DNA of 64,000 bases from Candidatus Aenigmatarchaeota archaeon (GTDB lineage Archaea; Aenigmatarchaeota; Aenigmatarchaeia; QMZP01; QMZT01). Numbering within the stretch: position 1 is the stretch's first letter; each line of letters opens with the position of its first letter. A program made the translations under genes and the position numbers. Shown here piece by piece: positions 52,080 to 61,401 of this stretch. The stretch spans positions 64,001 to 128,000 of the forward strand of contig JAPLVC010000004.1 in NCBI GenBank assembly GCA_026397315.1, written 5' to 3'. The notes under the pieces were generated by a model that was not told where the DNA came from, searched no databases, and worked only from the letters and a program-made list of their open reading frames with translations.

Positions 52080-54464
52080 ATGAAAAACACGATTAAGAAT
52101 TTTGGGTTTAGCGTTTTGGCTTTGTTAGCTGTTGTTATGATAGTGATGCCGGGGGCTTTGGCCGTGCCAAACACGCCACCGGTTATAGATTCTATATCCA
52201 TCACACCGGAAATCCCCAGCAAGTATAACGACCTGGTATGTTCTGTGAGCGTTTCGGACGCCGAAGGGAATCTGGATTATGTTCATTTCAGCTGGTATGT
52301 GAACGGCGTTCTGACGAAGGAAAACAACAAGGTATTATACGGCTCTGCCAGCACTGCTTCGGACGTTTTCAGCGGCTCCAAGGAAGCGAACGATTACGTT
52401 GTTTGCGAGGCTAAGGCATACGACTTTGAAAGCGCGTATGACCGCGAAACTCATGCTGTCCGCGTAGGAACTGTGACTACTATTTCTGTACCACAAATAT
52501 CCTACGTGGATATAACCCCAAGACACCCCAACCCTCAACAAGATTTGACGTGCTCAGTCTTCGCGACTGACGCGGATGATAATCTTGATCATGTTACGTT
52601 CGAATGGATAGTAAACGGCCGCATGATCAGGTCCGCAGCCAAATACATGGAAGGCTCTTCAGACGTTGCTAGCGACACGCTCGAAGTGAGTCGCACGCAA
52701 CAGGGCGACCTGATAAGATGCAAGGCTAGCGTCGCGGACGCGAGCAGCATGGTCGCTACTGCGGAGTCAGTGACCGTCGTAATGGGAGCCAGCACGTATC
52801 CTTACACACCAACCACACCGACGACGCCCACGTATGGCAGGCCAACGGCCGTGCTTAAGATATATGACAACACCGTCGACGTAGAAGACGTGGCACATTT
52901 CTCAGGCCACGATTCTTACGCGCCGAGCGGCCACTACGTCGACCAGTACATGTTCGATTACGGTGACGGACAGGAGTCCGCATGGCAGCCTGATGCGAAC
53001 GGTTATCATTCTTACGAAGAAGACGACACGTATTACGTGAGGCTCAAAGTCAAGGACGAAAACGGCGTTGAATCCAACTGGAGTCCCGCGTCCATAGTGT
53101 ACGTGGGAACAGGCTCCGGAGGAAGCAGCAGCCACATCTCCATAGACGACATGAGCATAATCAAGGCCGCTGGAAGCGGCTACACGAGGTTCGAGTGCAA
53201 CGTCGAAGTGTTCGACAAGAGCGACGACCTCGATTACGTGAGATTCAAGTGGTATCTCAACGACGACCTCATGTCCAACGACAAGGCGACCGTGTCAGGC
53301 GGCAGCGACGAGGCGAGCGACGAGATAAGCCTGCTTACGGACGACGAGGATGTGATAAAGTGCGAAGCGATAGTATACGACCAGAAGCATAACTCGGCGA
53401 CGGCGACGAGAACGACAGGCGGCTCCGCTGTAGGCGAGGGATGCAACCTGGTTGTGACGAAATTCGACTATCTCACATACATGATTCAAGGTAAAACAGC
53501 GTACGTAGACGCGGAAGTCCAGAACACCGGCTCGTCCGGCAGCATCACGATGAAGCTTTACGTGGACGGCTCGCTTAAAGACACGTACTCCTCTCATGCC
53601 AATTACAACGCGAAAGTCTCGAAGAAATTCGAGTTCGCACTGGCGACCGGTTCGCACAAGATAAAGCTTGATGTATACATGCCGTGCGGGGCGAAGGACA
53701 CGAAAACCGCGGAAATAACGGTTTTCGCGGCAGACTCGACCGGCTTCATTCCAAAGGAGAAGCAGGAAAGCGGAACCGATGGCATAACGCAGACCAGCGT
53801 CAAGATAACGCCGGCAGCGCTCGATATAGCGATAAACAAGGGCGACGTCGTGACCGTCTATATAGAGAGCCCGGCGCAGACGAAGTTCACCATAACCGTC
53901 GATGGCATTCCAGAAAACTGGGCCAGCTACCCGGCAGAAGTCGACGTGAAAGGAGCCAAAACGGCTTTCGTATACATTGTTCCCAAAACAGTCGGCAATT
54001 ATAATTTCGTAGTGAAAGTAAGCGGCGCGGGCAGGAACTACGAGCAGAACATCGCCCTTTATGTCGCTCCCGAAAACGGAATGCAGAACGGTGCCAGCGG
54101 CCTTACGGGCCTGATAAGCGGCCTTGAAAGCAACTGGCTCATAGGGGCGGCGTTCATCGCTGTCCTGGCCGTGCTCGCTGTTTTGTATTTCCTGGCAGGC
54201 AAAATGGCAAAAGGCAAGAAGAAATACGAGGACCACGTTTACGGCGAGCGCAGGACTCCGTACTATGGGCAATATTCGGCCCAGACGCAGCCCAGGATGA
54301 TGAAAGGTTCGATGGGCATTCCTGTAAAAGCCGCGGTACCGCAGGTTCAGCGTGTCCAGAGAATGCCTCAGATGACGCGCGCGGATTGGCTTTCGAGAGT
54401 AATGAGCGGCAGGTACTCTGACGGTACTGGATACCCGAAGCGCGGCATAGACTTCATGAAGTAG
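52080..54464 (+). CDS. secreted surface protein with Ig-like and PKD-type domains and C-terminal anchor
   Basis: The 794-residue protein has a signal peptide (to about residue 29), two related Ig-like domains (about 33-135 and 138-235), each containing DLxCSVxxxDA-x-x-NLD-x-V-x-F-x-W, a PKD domain (about 256-340, HFSGHDSYAPSG and FDYGDGQES), a third copy of the Ig-like domain (about 350-445), a CARDB-like domain (about 450-550), a further beta domain, and one transmembrane helix (about 686-706). The last 85 residues form a cytoplasmic tail rich in Tyr, Met, Gln and Arg. Such proteins are S-layer-like or adhesive. Confidence 0.8.
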   Translation: MKNTIKNFGFSVLALLAVVMIVMPGALAVPNTPPVIDSISITPEIPSKYNDLVCSVSVSDAEGNLDYVHFSWYVNGVLTKENNKVLYGSASTASDVFSGSKEANDYVVCEAKAYDFESAYDRETHAVRVGTVTTISVPQISYVDITPRHPNPQQDLTCSVFATDADDNLDHVTFEWIVNGRMIRSAAKYMEGSSDVASDTLEVSRTQQGDLIRCKASVADASSMVATAESVTVVMGASTYPYTPTTPTTPTYGRPTAVLKIYDNTVDVEDVAHFSGHDSYAPSGHYVDQYMFDYGDGQESAWQPDANGYHSYEEDDTYYVRLKVKDENGVESNWSPASIVYVGTGSGGSSSHISIDDMSIIKAAGSGYTRFECNVEVFDKSDDLDYVRFKWYLNDDLMSNDKATVSGGSDEASDEISLLTDDEDVIKCEAIVYDQKHNSATATRTTGGSAVGEGCNLVVTKFDYLTYMIQGKTAYVDAEVQNTGSSGSITMKLYVDGSLKDTYSSHANYNAKVSKKFEFALATGSHKIKLDVYMPCGAKDTKTAEITVFAADSTGFIPKEKQESGTDGITQTSVKITPAALDIAINKGDVVTVYIESPAQTKFTITVDGIPENWASYPAEVDVKGAKTAFVYIVPKTVGNYNFVVKVSGAGRNYEQNIALYVAPENGMQNGASGLTGLISGLESNWLIGAAFIAVLAVLAVLYFLAGKMAKGKKKYEDHVYGERRTPYYGQYSAQTQPRMMKGSMGIPVKAAVPQVQRVQRMPQMTRADWLSRVMSGRYSDGTGYPKRGIDFMK

Positions 54465-54478
54465 CGGAGGCATGTTAC

Positions 54479-54793
54479 ATGTCTTACGGCTCAAAAGTCC
54501 TAGCCAAATATTCCACCGCAGGAGGCCAGGTTCTTGGCATATGCCAGAAGGACGTCGACGACAAATTCTACGTTTTCCTTGACGTTGAAAAATCCGGATT
54601 CCAGATGTCTGAAGTCTTCCCTCCGGAGAAGCAGATCAGCCATGCCATAAGATATCTCGAAAGCCTGAATCCATTATCCACTTTCGAGGAAGCGGAAGAC
54701 CGCCTGAAAAGCGGTTTCATAGGGCTTCATAAAATCCCAGTCGACGACGGCTGGAAAATAATCGTATACAACGGTACTAAAATGAAAGTATAA
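54479..54793 (+). CDS. small orphan protein, 104 residues
   Basis: A soluble mixed alpha/beta protein with FYVFLDVEKSG and SHAIRYLESLNPLSTFEEAE segments and no membrane part. It starts 14 bases after the surface-protein gene, with GGAGG upstream, so it is co-transcribed. It may be a cytoplasmic partner of that protein's tail, but this is only inference from position. The 163 bases that follow hold no gene. Confidence 0.5.
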   Translation: MSYGSKVLAKYSTAGGQVLGICQKDVDDKFYVFLDVEKSGFQMSEVFPPEKQISHAIRYLESLNPLSTFEEAEDRLKSGFIGLHKIPVDDGWKIIVYNGTKMKV

Positions 54794-54956
54794 GCCGCAA
54801 ATGCCGACAAAATTCTCGAGATGCTCTCAAAACCGCCATCCGATTAACCGATAGCGCTTTTTGGAATCTGTTAACAATATCTGTTTTTAAAATTTCACTG
54901 TCATAGAATTTCATAAAGTGTTACATTAATTAACCAATCTCTTTGGTGGTGGTTTT

Positions 54957-57008
54957 ATGAAAACAGATAAGATTTTAGCTATATTCGTTTTGTTAAGCGT
55001 TTTCGCCGCAATCGCGCCGTTCGCGAGCGCCTATTCAAACATAGGTTTAGCGCTGGCGAAGGACAAGGTATCCGGCTGTCCCGGGTATGCGATACCCGTG
55101 GAGCTGACAGTATCGAACAATGATGTTGCGACTCACACATACGCTTTATCGCTGGAGCTGCCCGCTGGATGGACGTCACCGGACAACGGCTTCATACAGC
55201 CGGACGTCACGCTCGTTTCAGGCGAGGCGAAGAAAATAACGTTCTGGGTCAATCCATCTTACACGCCGGGCATTTACAGCGTGAAAGTTAAGGCTAAAGC
55301 AGGCATCGACGAGGCCTACAAAATGCTTGAGGTCGAAGTCTTAAGATGCCACGAAATCGCGTTACAGACGCCTGAAACAGTGGACGTGTGTATGGATGTG
55401 GGTTTCCAGTATTCTTTCACCGTGGCCAACAACGGCAAGGAGACCGAGGAATTTGAGGTCACTGTTACTGGTTCATGGTCTATCAAAGAGCTTCACAAGG
55501 AAACGCTTTCGCTCGAAGCCGGCAAGAGCAAGAACATCGCTTTCGACGTGACCGCGCCAAAGGAAAGCGGCAAGCTCACGGTAAAGGCGGTTTCCAAGAC
55601 TTCTTACGCGAAAGACGAGCGAAACACCCAGGTCAATGTTAACAAGTGCTACGACTTCGACGCGTCAATGGAACCGAAAGAATCGAACGCTTGCGTCGGT
55701 TCTTCAGCGAAATACGTGGTCGCGATAACCAACAAGGGCACGGCCGCGGACGTTTACATGATAAGTTCGCCGCAGTGGGTCTCGCCATCTCAAACTAACG
55801 TCACGATTCTTCCGGGCGAACAGAAGACCATCGAACTGAACGCCTTCCCTGAGAACAAGGGCAAGACGAGTTTCGACGTTAAAATAACTTCAAAGGGACA
55901 GAATGCGCTTTCCAAAACGCTAAAAGCGTCGATAGAGGGTAAGATATGCAGGAGTGTTGCTGTCATTGTTTCTCCTGCCAAGCAGGAAGTGTGCAAAGGC
56001 CTTCCGGTGGAGTACAAGGTCACGGTAAAGAACACCGGCATGGCGAAAGACACCTACACGCTCAGTTCTAATATCGGGACGTTTGAGAGCGACACCGTCG
56101 CTGTAGAGCAGGGCGAGATAAAGGAGCTCACGCTCAAGATTGAAACCAAACAATTCGTCGAGAAGGACGGAGTGAAAGACGTCGTGGTGACAGCCAAGAG
56201 CGGGGAAATAAGCGACGAGAACACGGTCCAGCTGGCGCTCAAGAACTGCTACTCGGCGGAATTCGGCGTCAGCCCGCAGAGCTCTAGCGTATGCGCGGGC
56301 GAAGAGGTCGCATACGTCATCGCGCTCAAGAACACGGGCGCGTTCGCGGACAATTACACCATAGGCATAGAGGACGGCACGCTTGGCTCCGTAAATCTAG
56401 CGCCAGGCGAACTGAAGATGTTCTCGACAACTATTAAAATAGGCTTCCCTGAAGGCAGCAACGAGATAACGTTCACGCTCGCTTCCGAACACTCGGCAAT
56501 GAAAGCGACCGCTAACATAACGGTCAAGAAAGAAAGCGAATGTTACAGCCTGCAGTTCACGAGCGAGGGACCCTCATACACTGTCGACGCGGGCAAGGGC
56601 ATTGCCATCGCCGTGAAGCTGAAGAACACTGGCGAGAGAAAAGATTCGTACAAAACCGAAGTGATAGGCCCTGGATGGATGAGTCTCAACGAAGATTCTT
56701 TCGAGCTTGCTCCGGGCGAGGAAGCTTACGCTTACATCTACGCTTCACCCGGCCTGGACGTCAAGAAAGGCGTATACAACGCGCAACTGAAGGCCACGTC
56801 GCTGGTTTCGGGCGAACATGACTTCGACTTCAGGGTCGGTGTAGGCATGGTCCCGCCCGAAGAAGCGAAGCAGCCGAACGGCATAAGCATACCCACGGGA
56901 AACATAATCAACCTGTCCAGCAACACCGGCAAGGTGATGCTGCTGGCTCTGATAGTCTTCCTGATAATAATAATACTGGTGGTCAAGTTCGTGCTGTTCG
57001 TGAAATAG
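54957..57008 (+). CDS. secreted surface protein with repeated NEW3-like Ig domains and C-terminal anchor
   Basis: The 683-residue protein has a signal peptide (to about residue 25), six or so Ig-like domains of about 95-105 residues, and one C-terminal helix (VMLLALIVFLIIIILVVKFV, about 657-676). Each domain contains C-x-G-x-x-x-x-Y-x-[VI]-x-[VIL]-x-N-x-G followed by an L-x-[PA]-G-E-x-K strand, the pattern of NEW3/COG1470 domains found in archaeal cell-envelope proteins. One or two cysteines per domain probably form disulfides. GGTGGTGG lies just before the ATG. Confidence 0.8.
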   Translation: MKTDKILAIFVLLSVFAAIAPFASAYSNIGLALAKDKVSGCPGYAIPVELTVSNNDVATHTYALSLELPAGWTSPDNGFIQPDVTLVSGEAKKITFWVNPSYTPGIYSVKVKAKAGIDEAYKMLEVEVLRCHEIALQTPETVDVCMDVGFQYSFTVANNGKETEEFEVTVTGSWSIKELHKETLSLEAGKSKNIAFDVTAPKESGKLTVKAVSKTSYAKDERNTQVNVNKCYDFDASMEPKESNACVGSSAKYVVAITNKGTAADVYMISSPQWVSPSQTNVTILPGEQKTIELNAFPENKGKTSFDVKITSKGQNALSKTLKASIEGKICRSVAVIVSPAKQEVCKGLPVEYKVTVKNTGMAKDTYTLSSNIGTFESDTVAVEQGEIKELTLKIETKQFVEKDGVKDVVVTAKSGEISDENTVQLALKNCYSAEFGVSPQSSSVCAGEEVAYVIALKNTGAFADNYTIGIEDGTLGSVNLAPGELKMFSTTIKIGFPEGSNEITFTLASEHSAMKATANITVKKESECYSLQFTSEGPSYTVDAGKGIAIAVKLKNTGERKDSYKTEVIGPGWMSLNEDSFELAPGEEAYAYIYASPGLDVKKGVYNAQLKATSLVSGEHDFDFRVGVGMVPPEEAKQPNGISIPTGNIINLSSNTGKVMLLALIVFLIIIILVVKFVLFVK

Positions 57009-57027
57009 AGTGGAATGGAGTCCGACG

Positions 57028-57849
57028 CTAATACATCATGGCTTTTGCCATTCCATAGCACCTTACGGCCGAAAGGCTTATCTCGGCCAGCACGCGCCAC
57101 GGCGCGTTGCTCGTGGCCAAGAATTTCTTGAGCATCTTGCTGTATAACCACGCCTTGGGCTGGCGGTAGTTTTCTGCCGTGTATTTCATCACATATTCCT
57201 GCGACCTGGACAGCCGCTCCCTCGCCCAGTTCAAAACCTCTTCCATGGGCATGTAACGGCCGGTGAATTCAACGCGTCCGTCACGAATGCATTTGAGCAC
57301 GCCATCGACACTATCCGCGTTCATCGTGTTGACAGAGCAACCGAGCATGGAAAGCGTATGCGCATCCGAACCGGCGACCTTCGGAAGTGGGGAATGCCTG
57401 AACATGGAGTATGTGCACAGGTTGCCAATCTTGTCTATGTTGAGCGAGTTGAACATCTCTATTGCGTCTGCCTTGTCCGCCTGGCTTCGGATGCCCTGGC
57501 CGCGGACGTCGAAAGGATGCGCCGCTACCGCGACTCCTCCCTGCTCGCGTATCCTGTCGACCGTTTCTTCCACGCTAAGGAAATTGGCCACGGGTTCGCT
57601 TATGCCCAGGGCTATCACATGACCTGATTGTGTCTGCAGCTCGACGCCTGGAATGAAGATTATGCCCTGTTTTTTCGCTTCCCTGCGCGCCTCGGGCCAC
57701 GCCTTGGTCGTGTGGTGGTCCGTTATGGCGACGCCTGACAGCCCTATCCTCTTCGCGTGGGCGACTATTGCGGCCGGCGAAGGTATGCCCTCCCATGGTA
57801 TTTTCGCACCCTTGGAATGATGCGAATGACAATGCAGCTCGAATTTCAT
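57028..57849 (-). CDS. PHP-domain metal-dependent phosphoesterase
   Basis: A 273-residue protein. It begins FELHCHSHHSKG (first PHP motif), then VAITDHHTTK, GVELQTQSGHVIALG, VAAHPF and VAGSDAH. These are the His/Asp motifs that bind two or three metals in PHP phosphoesterases, and all are intact. Relatives hydrolyse nucleotide or phosphosugar esters. The C-terminal 70 residues are helical and basic with no clear homology. The ATG at 57849 is chosen over 57858 because the first motif begins at residue 3. Confidence 0.85.
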   Translation of the reverse strand: MKFELHCHSHHSKGAKIPWEGIPSPAAIVAHAKRIGLSGVAITDHHTTKAWPEARREAKKQGIIFIPGVELQTQSGHVIALGISEPVANFLSVEETVDRIREQGGVAVAAHPFDVRGQGIRSQADKADAIEMFNSLNIDKIGNLCTYSMFRHSPLPKVAGSDAHTLSMLGCSVNTMNADSVDGVLKCIRDGRVEFTGRYMPMEEVLNWARERLSRSQEYVMKYTAENYRQPKAWLYSKMLKKFLATSNAPWRVLAEISLSAVRCYGMAKAMMY

Positions 57850-57942
57850 GAAAAACACCTGAAATGCCCGTTTGTGAATATTTATTAATATCTGACAATA
57901 ATTCTTATAAATCCGGCAAAACAGCCATAAGTATCTTTAAAG

Positions 57943-58665
57943 GTGACCATTATAATCACAATTCCAAGGCACATAGGCATAATACCAGACGGCAACAGGA
58001 GATTGGCCAGGCGCCTGATGCAGACGCCGTGGAAAGGCCACGCAATGGGCCTAGGCAAGATCAGAAACGTGGCCAGCTGGTGCAATGAGCTGGGCGTCAA
58101 GAACGTGACCATATATCTTCTTTCGCTTGAAAACCTGCAGAAGAGACCCAAGCGCGAGCTGAGCTACCTGTTCGGCCTCGCGCGCGGCGAGTTAAAGGAA
58201 ATCCTTGAAAACGCGAAGCACTCCGTGCATCTTAACAGGACAAGGGTCAGATTTTTCGGCAGGCTCGAAGTGTTACCAGCGGACCTTCAGCAGGGCATAC
58301 GCCTGGTCGAAGAAAAGACGAGCCACTATGCTAACGGCTTCCTGAACCTCGCCATCGCTTACGGCGGCCGCCAGGAGATAACAGAGGCCGTACGAAAGCT
58401 CGCTAGGGACGCGCAGAAAGGCAGGATAAAAGTCGGCGACATAAAGGAGAGCACGCTCAGGAACTACATGTGGACGGGCGAACTGAGCGACCCGGACATG
58501 GTAATCAGGACGGGCGGGGAAAAGCGGCTCTCGAATTTTCTCCCGTTCCAGTCGACTTACTCCGAGCTGTTTTTCATGGACAAGTTCTGGCCCGAGCTGA
58601 GCAAAGACGATATTGCTGCCGCGATAAAGGAATACGGCGAAAGGCAGCGCAGGTTCGGCAAGTGA
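57943..58665 (+). CDS. uppS: cis-prenyltransferase (undecaprenyl/polyprenyl diphosphate synthase family)
   Basis: The enzyme lengthens farnesyl or geranylgeranyl diphosphate to the polyprenol carrier of glycans. The 240-residue protein has the substrate loop PRHIGIIPDGNRRLARR (the usual M of IMDGNRR is P), YLLSLENLQKRPKREL, NLAIAYGGRQEI and the C-terminal DMVIRTGGEKRLSNFLPFQ and STYSELFF motifs. The first ATG is late, so the GTG at 57943 is used as start. In archaea the product carries sugars for N-glycosylation of S-layer or surface proteins. Confidence 0.92.
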   Translation: MTIIITIPRHIGIIPDGNRRLARRLMQTPWKGHAMGLGKIRNVASWCNELGVKNVTIYLLSLENLQKRPKRELSYLFGLARGELKEILENAKHSVHLNRTRVRFFGRLEVLPADLQQGIRLVEEKTSHYANGFLNLAIAYGGRQEITEAVRKLARDAQKGRIKVGDIKESTLRNYMWTGELSDPDMVIRTGGEKRLSNFLPFQSTYSELFFMDKFWPELSKDDIAAAIKEYGERQRRFGK

Positions 58666-58722
58666 ACTTTTCTTTAAATTATTTTCTTCCCAATTGATTA
58701 ACAGTGTTGCTTTGGTGGAAGG

Positions 58723-59340
58723 ATGGCATACTCTTTCAACTTCGATCTCTCGAAATTCTCCCAGAACTTCTTCAGGGACCTTGCCAAATTCTCTGAAAGG
58801 AACAGGCTCCACAAGAAGCTCGGCAGCAGTTCGAGAAAGCTCATGGAAAAGTTCAAGGTCCACAAGCTGACGGGCCTGCCCGTGGCCGAGGCTTCAATGA
58901 TCGTCGAGGACCTGATGGACACATACATACGGAATCTGACACAGAAGGAAATCTTCTCGAAAACGAAAAAACGCGCCCTGCTCATGCCGCACTGCTCCAG
59001 AAAATACATGGACCAGAGATGCAAGGCCAGGTTCAACGCGGCATTGTCTTATTACCAGTGCCGTCACTGCTCGCCGGACTGCAGCGTAAACAGAGCGACA
59101 GCGCTGGCGCAGAAGAAGGGTTACGACATATTCATCCTGCCCGGAGGCTCGTGCGTGAGGAAGCTGCTGGCAACGCGCAAGTACGACGGAATCGTCGGAG
59201 TCGCCTGCTGCGAGGAGATAAAGCTCGCCGCGAAGCTGTTCGAGCTCAGCAAGATTCCCGCCCAGGCCGTGCCGCTCATAAAGAACGGCTGCTCTGGCAC
59301 GAAGTTCAGGATGGAAACGCTCGAAGCCGTGATGGCATGA
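58723..59340 (+). CDS. DUF116 family protein
   Basis: A 205-residue protein. After a helical N-terminal part, LLMPHCSRKYMDQRCKA, YYQCRHCSPDCSVNRA, LPGGSCVRK, VGVACCEEIKLA and LIKNGCSGT form the DUF116 pattern with about nine conserved cysteines, likely a metal or Fe-S site. Function unknown; the family is found in archaea and bacteria, often near lipid or cofactor genes. It lies 57 bases after uppS on the same strand. Confidence 0.85.
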   Translation: MAYSFNFDLSKFSQNFFRDLAKFSERNRLHKKLGSSSRKLMEKFKVHKLTGLPVAEASMIVEDLMDTYIRNLTQKEIFSKTKKRALLMPHCSRKYMDQRCKARFNAALSYYQCRHCSPDCSVNRATALAQKKGYDIFILPGGSCVRKLLATRKYDGIVGVACCEEIKLAAKLFELSKIPAQAVPLIKNGCSGTKFRMETLEAVMA

Positions 59341-59416
59341 GCGACGAAATTTGATTTTTATATCTTAGCTACAAAAATAAAACATCGTAATGGATTGAGG
59401 GTTGAGAGGTTTTCGC

Positions 59417-60136
59417 ATGATAGCAAGACAGACTGCCAAGAAAGTGCGCGTGTGGGACATTGTAAACGGCACTTTCGTAAAGAAGGGCGGCTTCGAACCC
59501 AGTTTCGTAAAGACGCCGTCCGGCGAAGAGGTCGCTAGGGCCAGGATACTGGCGACTATCGTAGCGAAGTTCGTGGCTGAGGACGGCAACTATGCAGCTG
59601 TCACTCTAGACGACGGCAGCGACACCATACGCGCCAAGACCTTCAAGACGATAAAGCCGCTCGACACGGTAGAGATCGGCGACATAGTCGACATTATAGG
59701 CAAGCTGAGGGAATACAACGGGGAAAAGTATATGATGCCAGAAGTCGTCAGCAAGGTGACGGACCCGAACGTCGAGGTGATGCGCAGGCTCGAAATGGTT
59801 TACAAGCAGACGGCCGCGCGCAGGGCGAAGGAATTCGTAGAGAAAAACAAGAGCCGGAATCCCGAAGAGCTCAGAAAAGAGCTTTCTGAAAAATTCGGCA
59901 TAGAGAATCCCATAATTGATGCCCTTTTAGGCGACAAAAAAGCCGAAGGCGGCGACAAAGGCTCGCTGAAGAAGCAGCTGCTCGACGTCATCAACGCTTC
60001 AAAAGACGGCATAGTCTATTCCCAGCTCATGAAAAGCGTCAAGGCCAAGGGAGCTGACATCGAGAGCGCGGTCGACGAGCTCCTTAATGACGGCATGTGC
60101 TATGAACCAAGCCCCGGCAGGATAAGAAAAATATAA
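59417..60136 (+). CDS. RPA-like single-strand DNA-binding protein (OB fold plus winged helix)
   Basis: The 239-residue protein has one OB fold (about residues 10-130: RQTAKKVRVWDIVNGTFV, ARILATIVAKFV, YAAVTLDDGSDTIRAKTF and IGDIVDIIGKLREYNGEKY), a helical linker, and a C-terminal winged helix (about 180-239) as in RPA32. This is the archaeal small RPA subunit layout. It should bind ssDNA and recruit repair or replication factors. The ATG at 59417 follows GAGAGG; TTG at 59402 is an alternative. No rpa41-like partner is in the window. Confidence 0.82.
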   Translation: MIARQTAKKVRVWDIVNGTFVKKGGFEPSFVKTPSGEEVARARILATIVAKFVAEDGNYAAVTLDDGSDTIRAKTFKTIKPLDTVEIGDIVDIIGKLREYNGEKYMMPEVVSKVTDPNVEVMRRLEMVYKQTAARRAKEFVEKNKSRNPEELRKELSEKFGIENPIIDALLGDKKAEGGDKGSLKKQLLDVINASKDGIVYSQLMKSVKAKGADIESAVDELLNDGMCYEPSPGRIRKI

Positions 60137-60160
60137 TACATTTGTTATTCAAAAACGATT

Positions 60161-60382
60161 TCACATCTGCAATTTCTGTATCGCGGTATCAGGTATGTCG
60201 ATAACTACAGTGGAGCCAATAGCCACTTTACTTATAGCATCATGAAAAACACGATAATTATCGTCTCCTGGCCGGCTTGTAAACTCTAATGTTCTGTTGC
60301 TTGCCGGATCATAGAAATGGGCTATCAGTTCACCATATAGTCTTCCCACAGAAACCCCCGAAAGGGTAAGTTTTCTTTCCAT
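60161..60382 (-). CDS. small orphan protein, 73 residues
   Basis: The start ATG at 60382 follows a short TTTTAAAAC-type AT-rich stretch on the minus strand (about 60395-60410). The protein is beta-rich (KLTLSGVSVGRLYGELIAHF, GSTVVIDIPD) with no cysteine or membrane segment. The frame extends to 60505 but the upstream part overlaps the end of the next gene and looks non-coding. No family recognised. Confidence 0.45.
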   Translation of the reverse strand: MERKLTLSGVSVGRLYGELIAHFYDPASNRTLEFTSRPGDDNYRVFHDAISKVAIGSTVVIDIPDTAIQKLQM

Positions 60383-60428
60383 GAGAATAACAATGGGAAA
60401 AGTTTTAAAAATAATGCCTGAGCCAGAG

Positions 60429-60680
60429 TCACAAAAGGCCGATGTCCAGGGGCGCGAGCCCCATCTCCTGCAGGTCCTTTTCGTTGATGGAAACCGAAAT
60501 TTCATTCCCTTCCCACATCATTTTCCCGATGCTCGGCATTTCAGCAAGGTCGTATATTTTCAAAAAAGTTTCGCCATATTTGGCGATTTTGTCTTTGTAT
60601 AGCGGCGCTAGCACGGTTATGAGGCGGTTCCTGTGGAAAGCAACTTTCTCAACGCGGACTTCGACCATATCCACAATCAT
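60429..60680 (-). CDS. small orphan protein, 83 residues
   Basis: A soluble protein beginning with the strand VEVRVEKVAFHR and continuing with LAPLYKDKIAKYGETFLKIYD and SIGKMMWEGNEISVSINEKD. A second ATG at 60668 is possible. It may be co-transcribed with the smaller gene at 60161. No family recognised. Confidence 0.45.
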   Translation of the reverse strand: MIVDMVEVRVEKVAFHRNRLITVLAPLYKDKIAKYGETFLKIYDLAEMPSIGKMMWEGNEISVSINEKDLQEMGLAPLDIGLL

Positions 60681-60729
60681 GGAGTCCCTAGAATAAGACG
60701 GGAAGCAGTTTTAAAAAACCGGGTTGTGC

Positions 60730-61353
60730 TTATTTGGCTTTGAGCCTTGACGCGTTCCTAGCAGAATCCACGGCTATCTTTATTCTCTGCAGCGCGGTCA
60801 CGTTAGTAAGAATCGCCAGCGCGACGATTATGTAAGTCAGGTAGGAAAGCCTGAAATGGGCGAGCAGTATGCCTGCGAAAAGGATTATGAGGCGCTCGCC
60901 GCGCTCCAGCAGGCCGCCTGTGATTTCCTTGTCCGTAAGCTCCTTCTCCTTGGCCGCGGCTTTCGCGTATGTCGTCATCATCGAACCGAGCAGGAACAGG
61001 AATATCCACACGGTGATGGGAAGATAGAAGTCCGGCAGCCCCACGAATAGCAGGCCCACCAGTATTATTGCTTCGACGTATCTGTCCATTATGGTGTCCA
61101 GATATGCGCCCAGTTTGGTGGTCTTGCCCATCACTCTCGCGACGGATCCGTCGATCAGGTCTATGAACGCGGCGACGACCAGGAAGCCGGCTGCAACAAG
61201 AAACTGCTTGTCGAGGATGAAATAAAGTGAAGCCAATGTTGGCAACACAACAAGAAGTGTCCAATGGTTGGGAGAAAGGCCGAATTTGGAGAAAACCATG
61301 CCTATCTTTATTGACAAATCCGAAAACATCTCGCGCTTCCTGTAAAGGACCAT
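60730..61353 (-). CDS. CDP-alcohol phosphatidyltransferase, likely archaetidylinositol-phosphate synthase
   Basis: A 207-residue membrane protein with about six helices. It has the full catalytic signature D-L-I-D-G-S-V-A-R, then G-A-Y-L-D-T-I-M-D (residues about 65-94), matching D-x-x-D-G-x-x-A-R-x8-G-x-x-x-D-x-x-x-D of the family. It lies 48 bases after ino1 in the same operon. Inositol-1-phosphate made by Ino1 is the substrate of archaetidylinositol-phosphate synthase, so that is the best assignment; serine or glycerol-phosphate as acceptors are alternatives. Confidence 0.82.
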   Translation of the reverse strand: MVLYRKREMFSDLSIKIGMVFSKFGLSPNHWTLLVVLPTLASLYFILDKQFLVAAGFLVVAAFIDLIDGSVARVMGKTTKLGAYLDTIMDRYVEAIILVGLLFVGLPDFYLPITVWIFLFLLGSMMTTYAKAAAKEKELTDKEITGGLLERGERLIILFAGILLAHFRLSYLTYIIVALAILTNVTALQRIKIAVDSARNASRLKAK

Positions 61354-61401
61354 TTTACCAACCTGTTATAATCTTATATGAGGTTATTTTTATGCTTCCG
61401 C

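Noticed and set aside
53295-54494. A 399-codon open frame on the minus strand
   Set aside because: It is antisense to the Ig/PKD surface-protein gene, which has a signal peptide and anchor. The composition is that of a mirror frame and no motif is seen.
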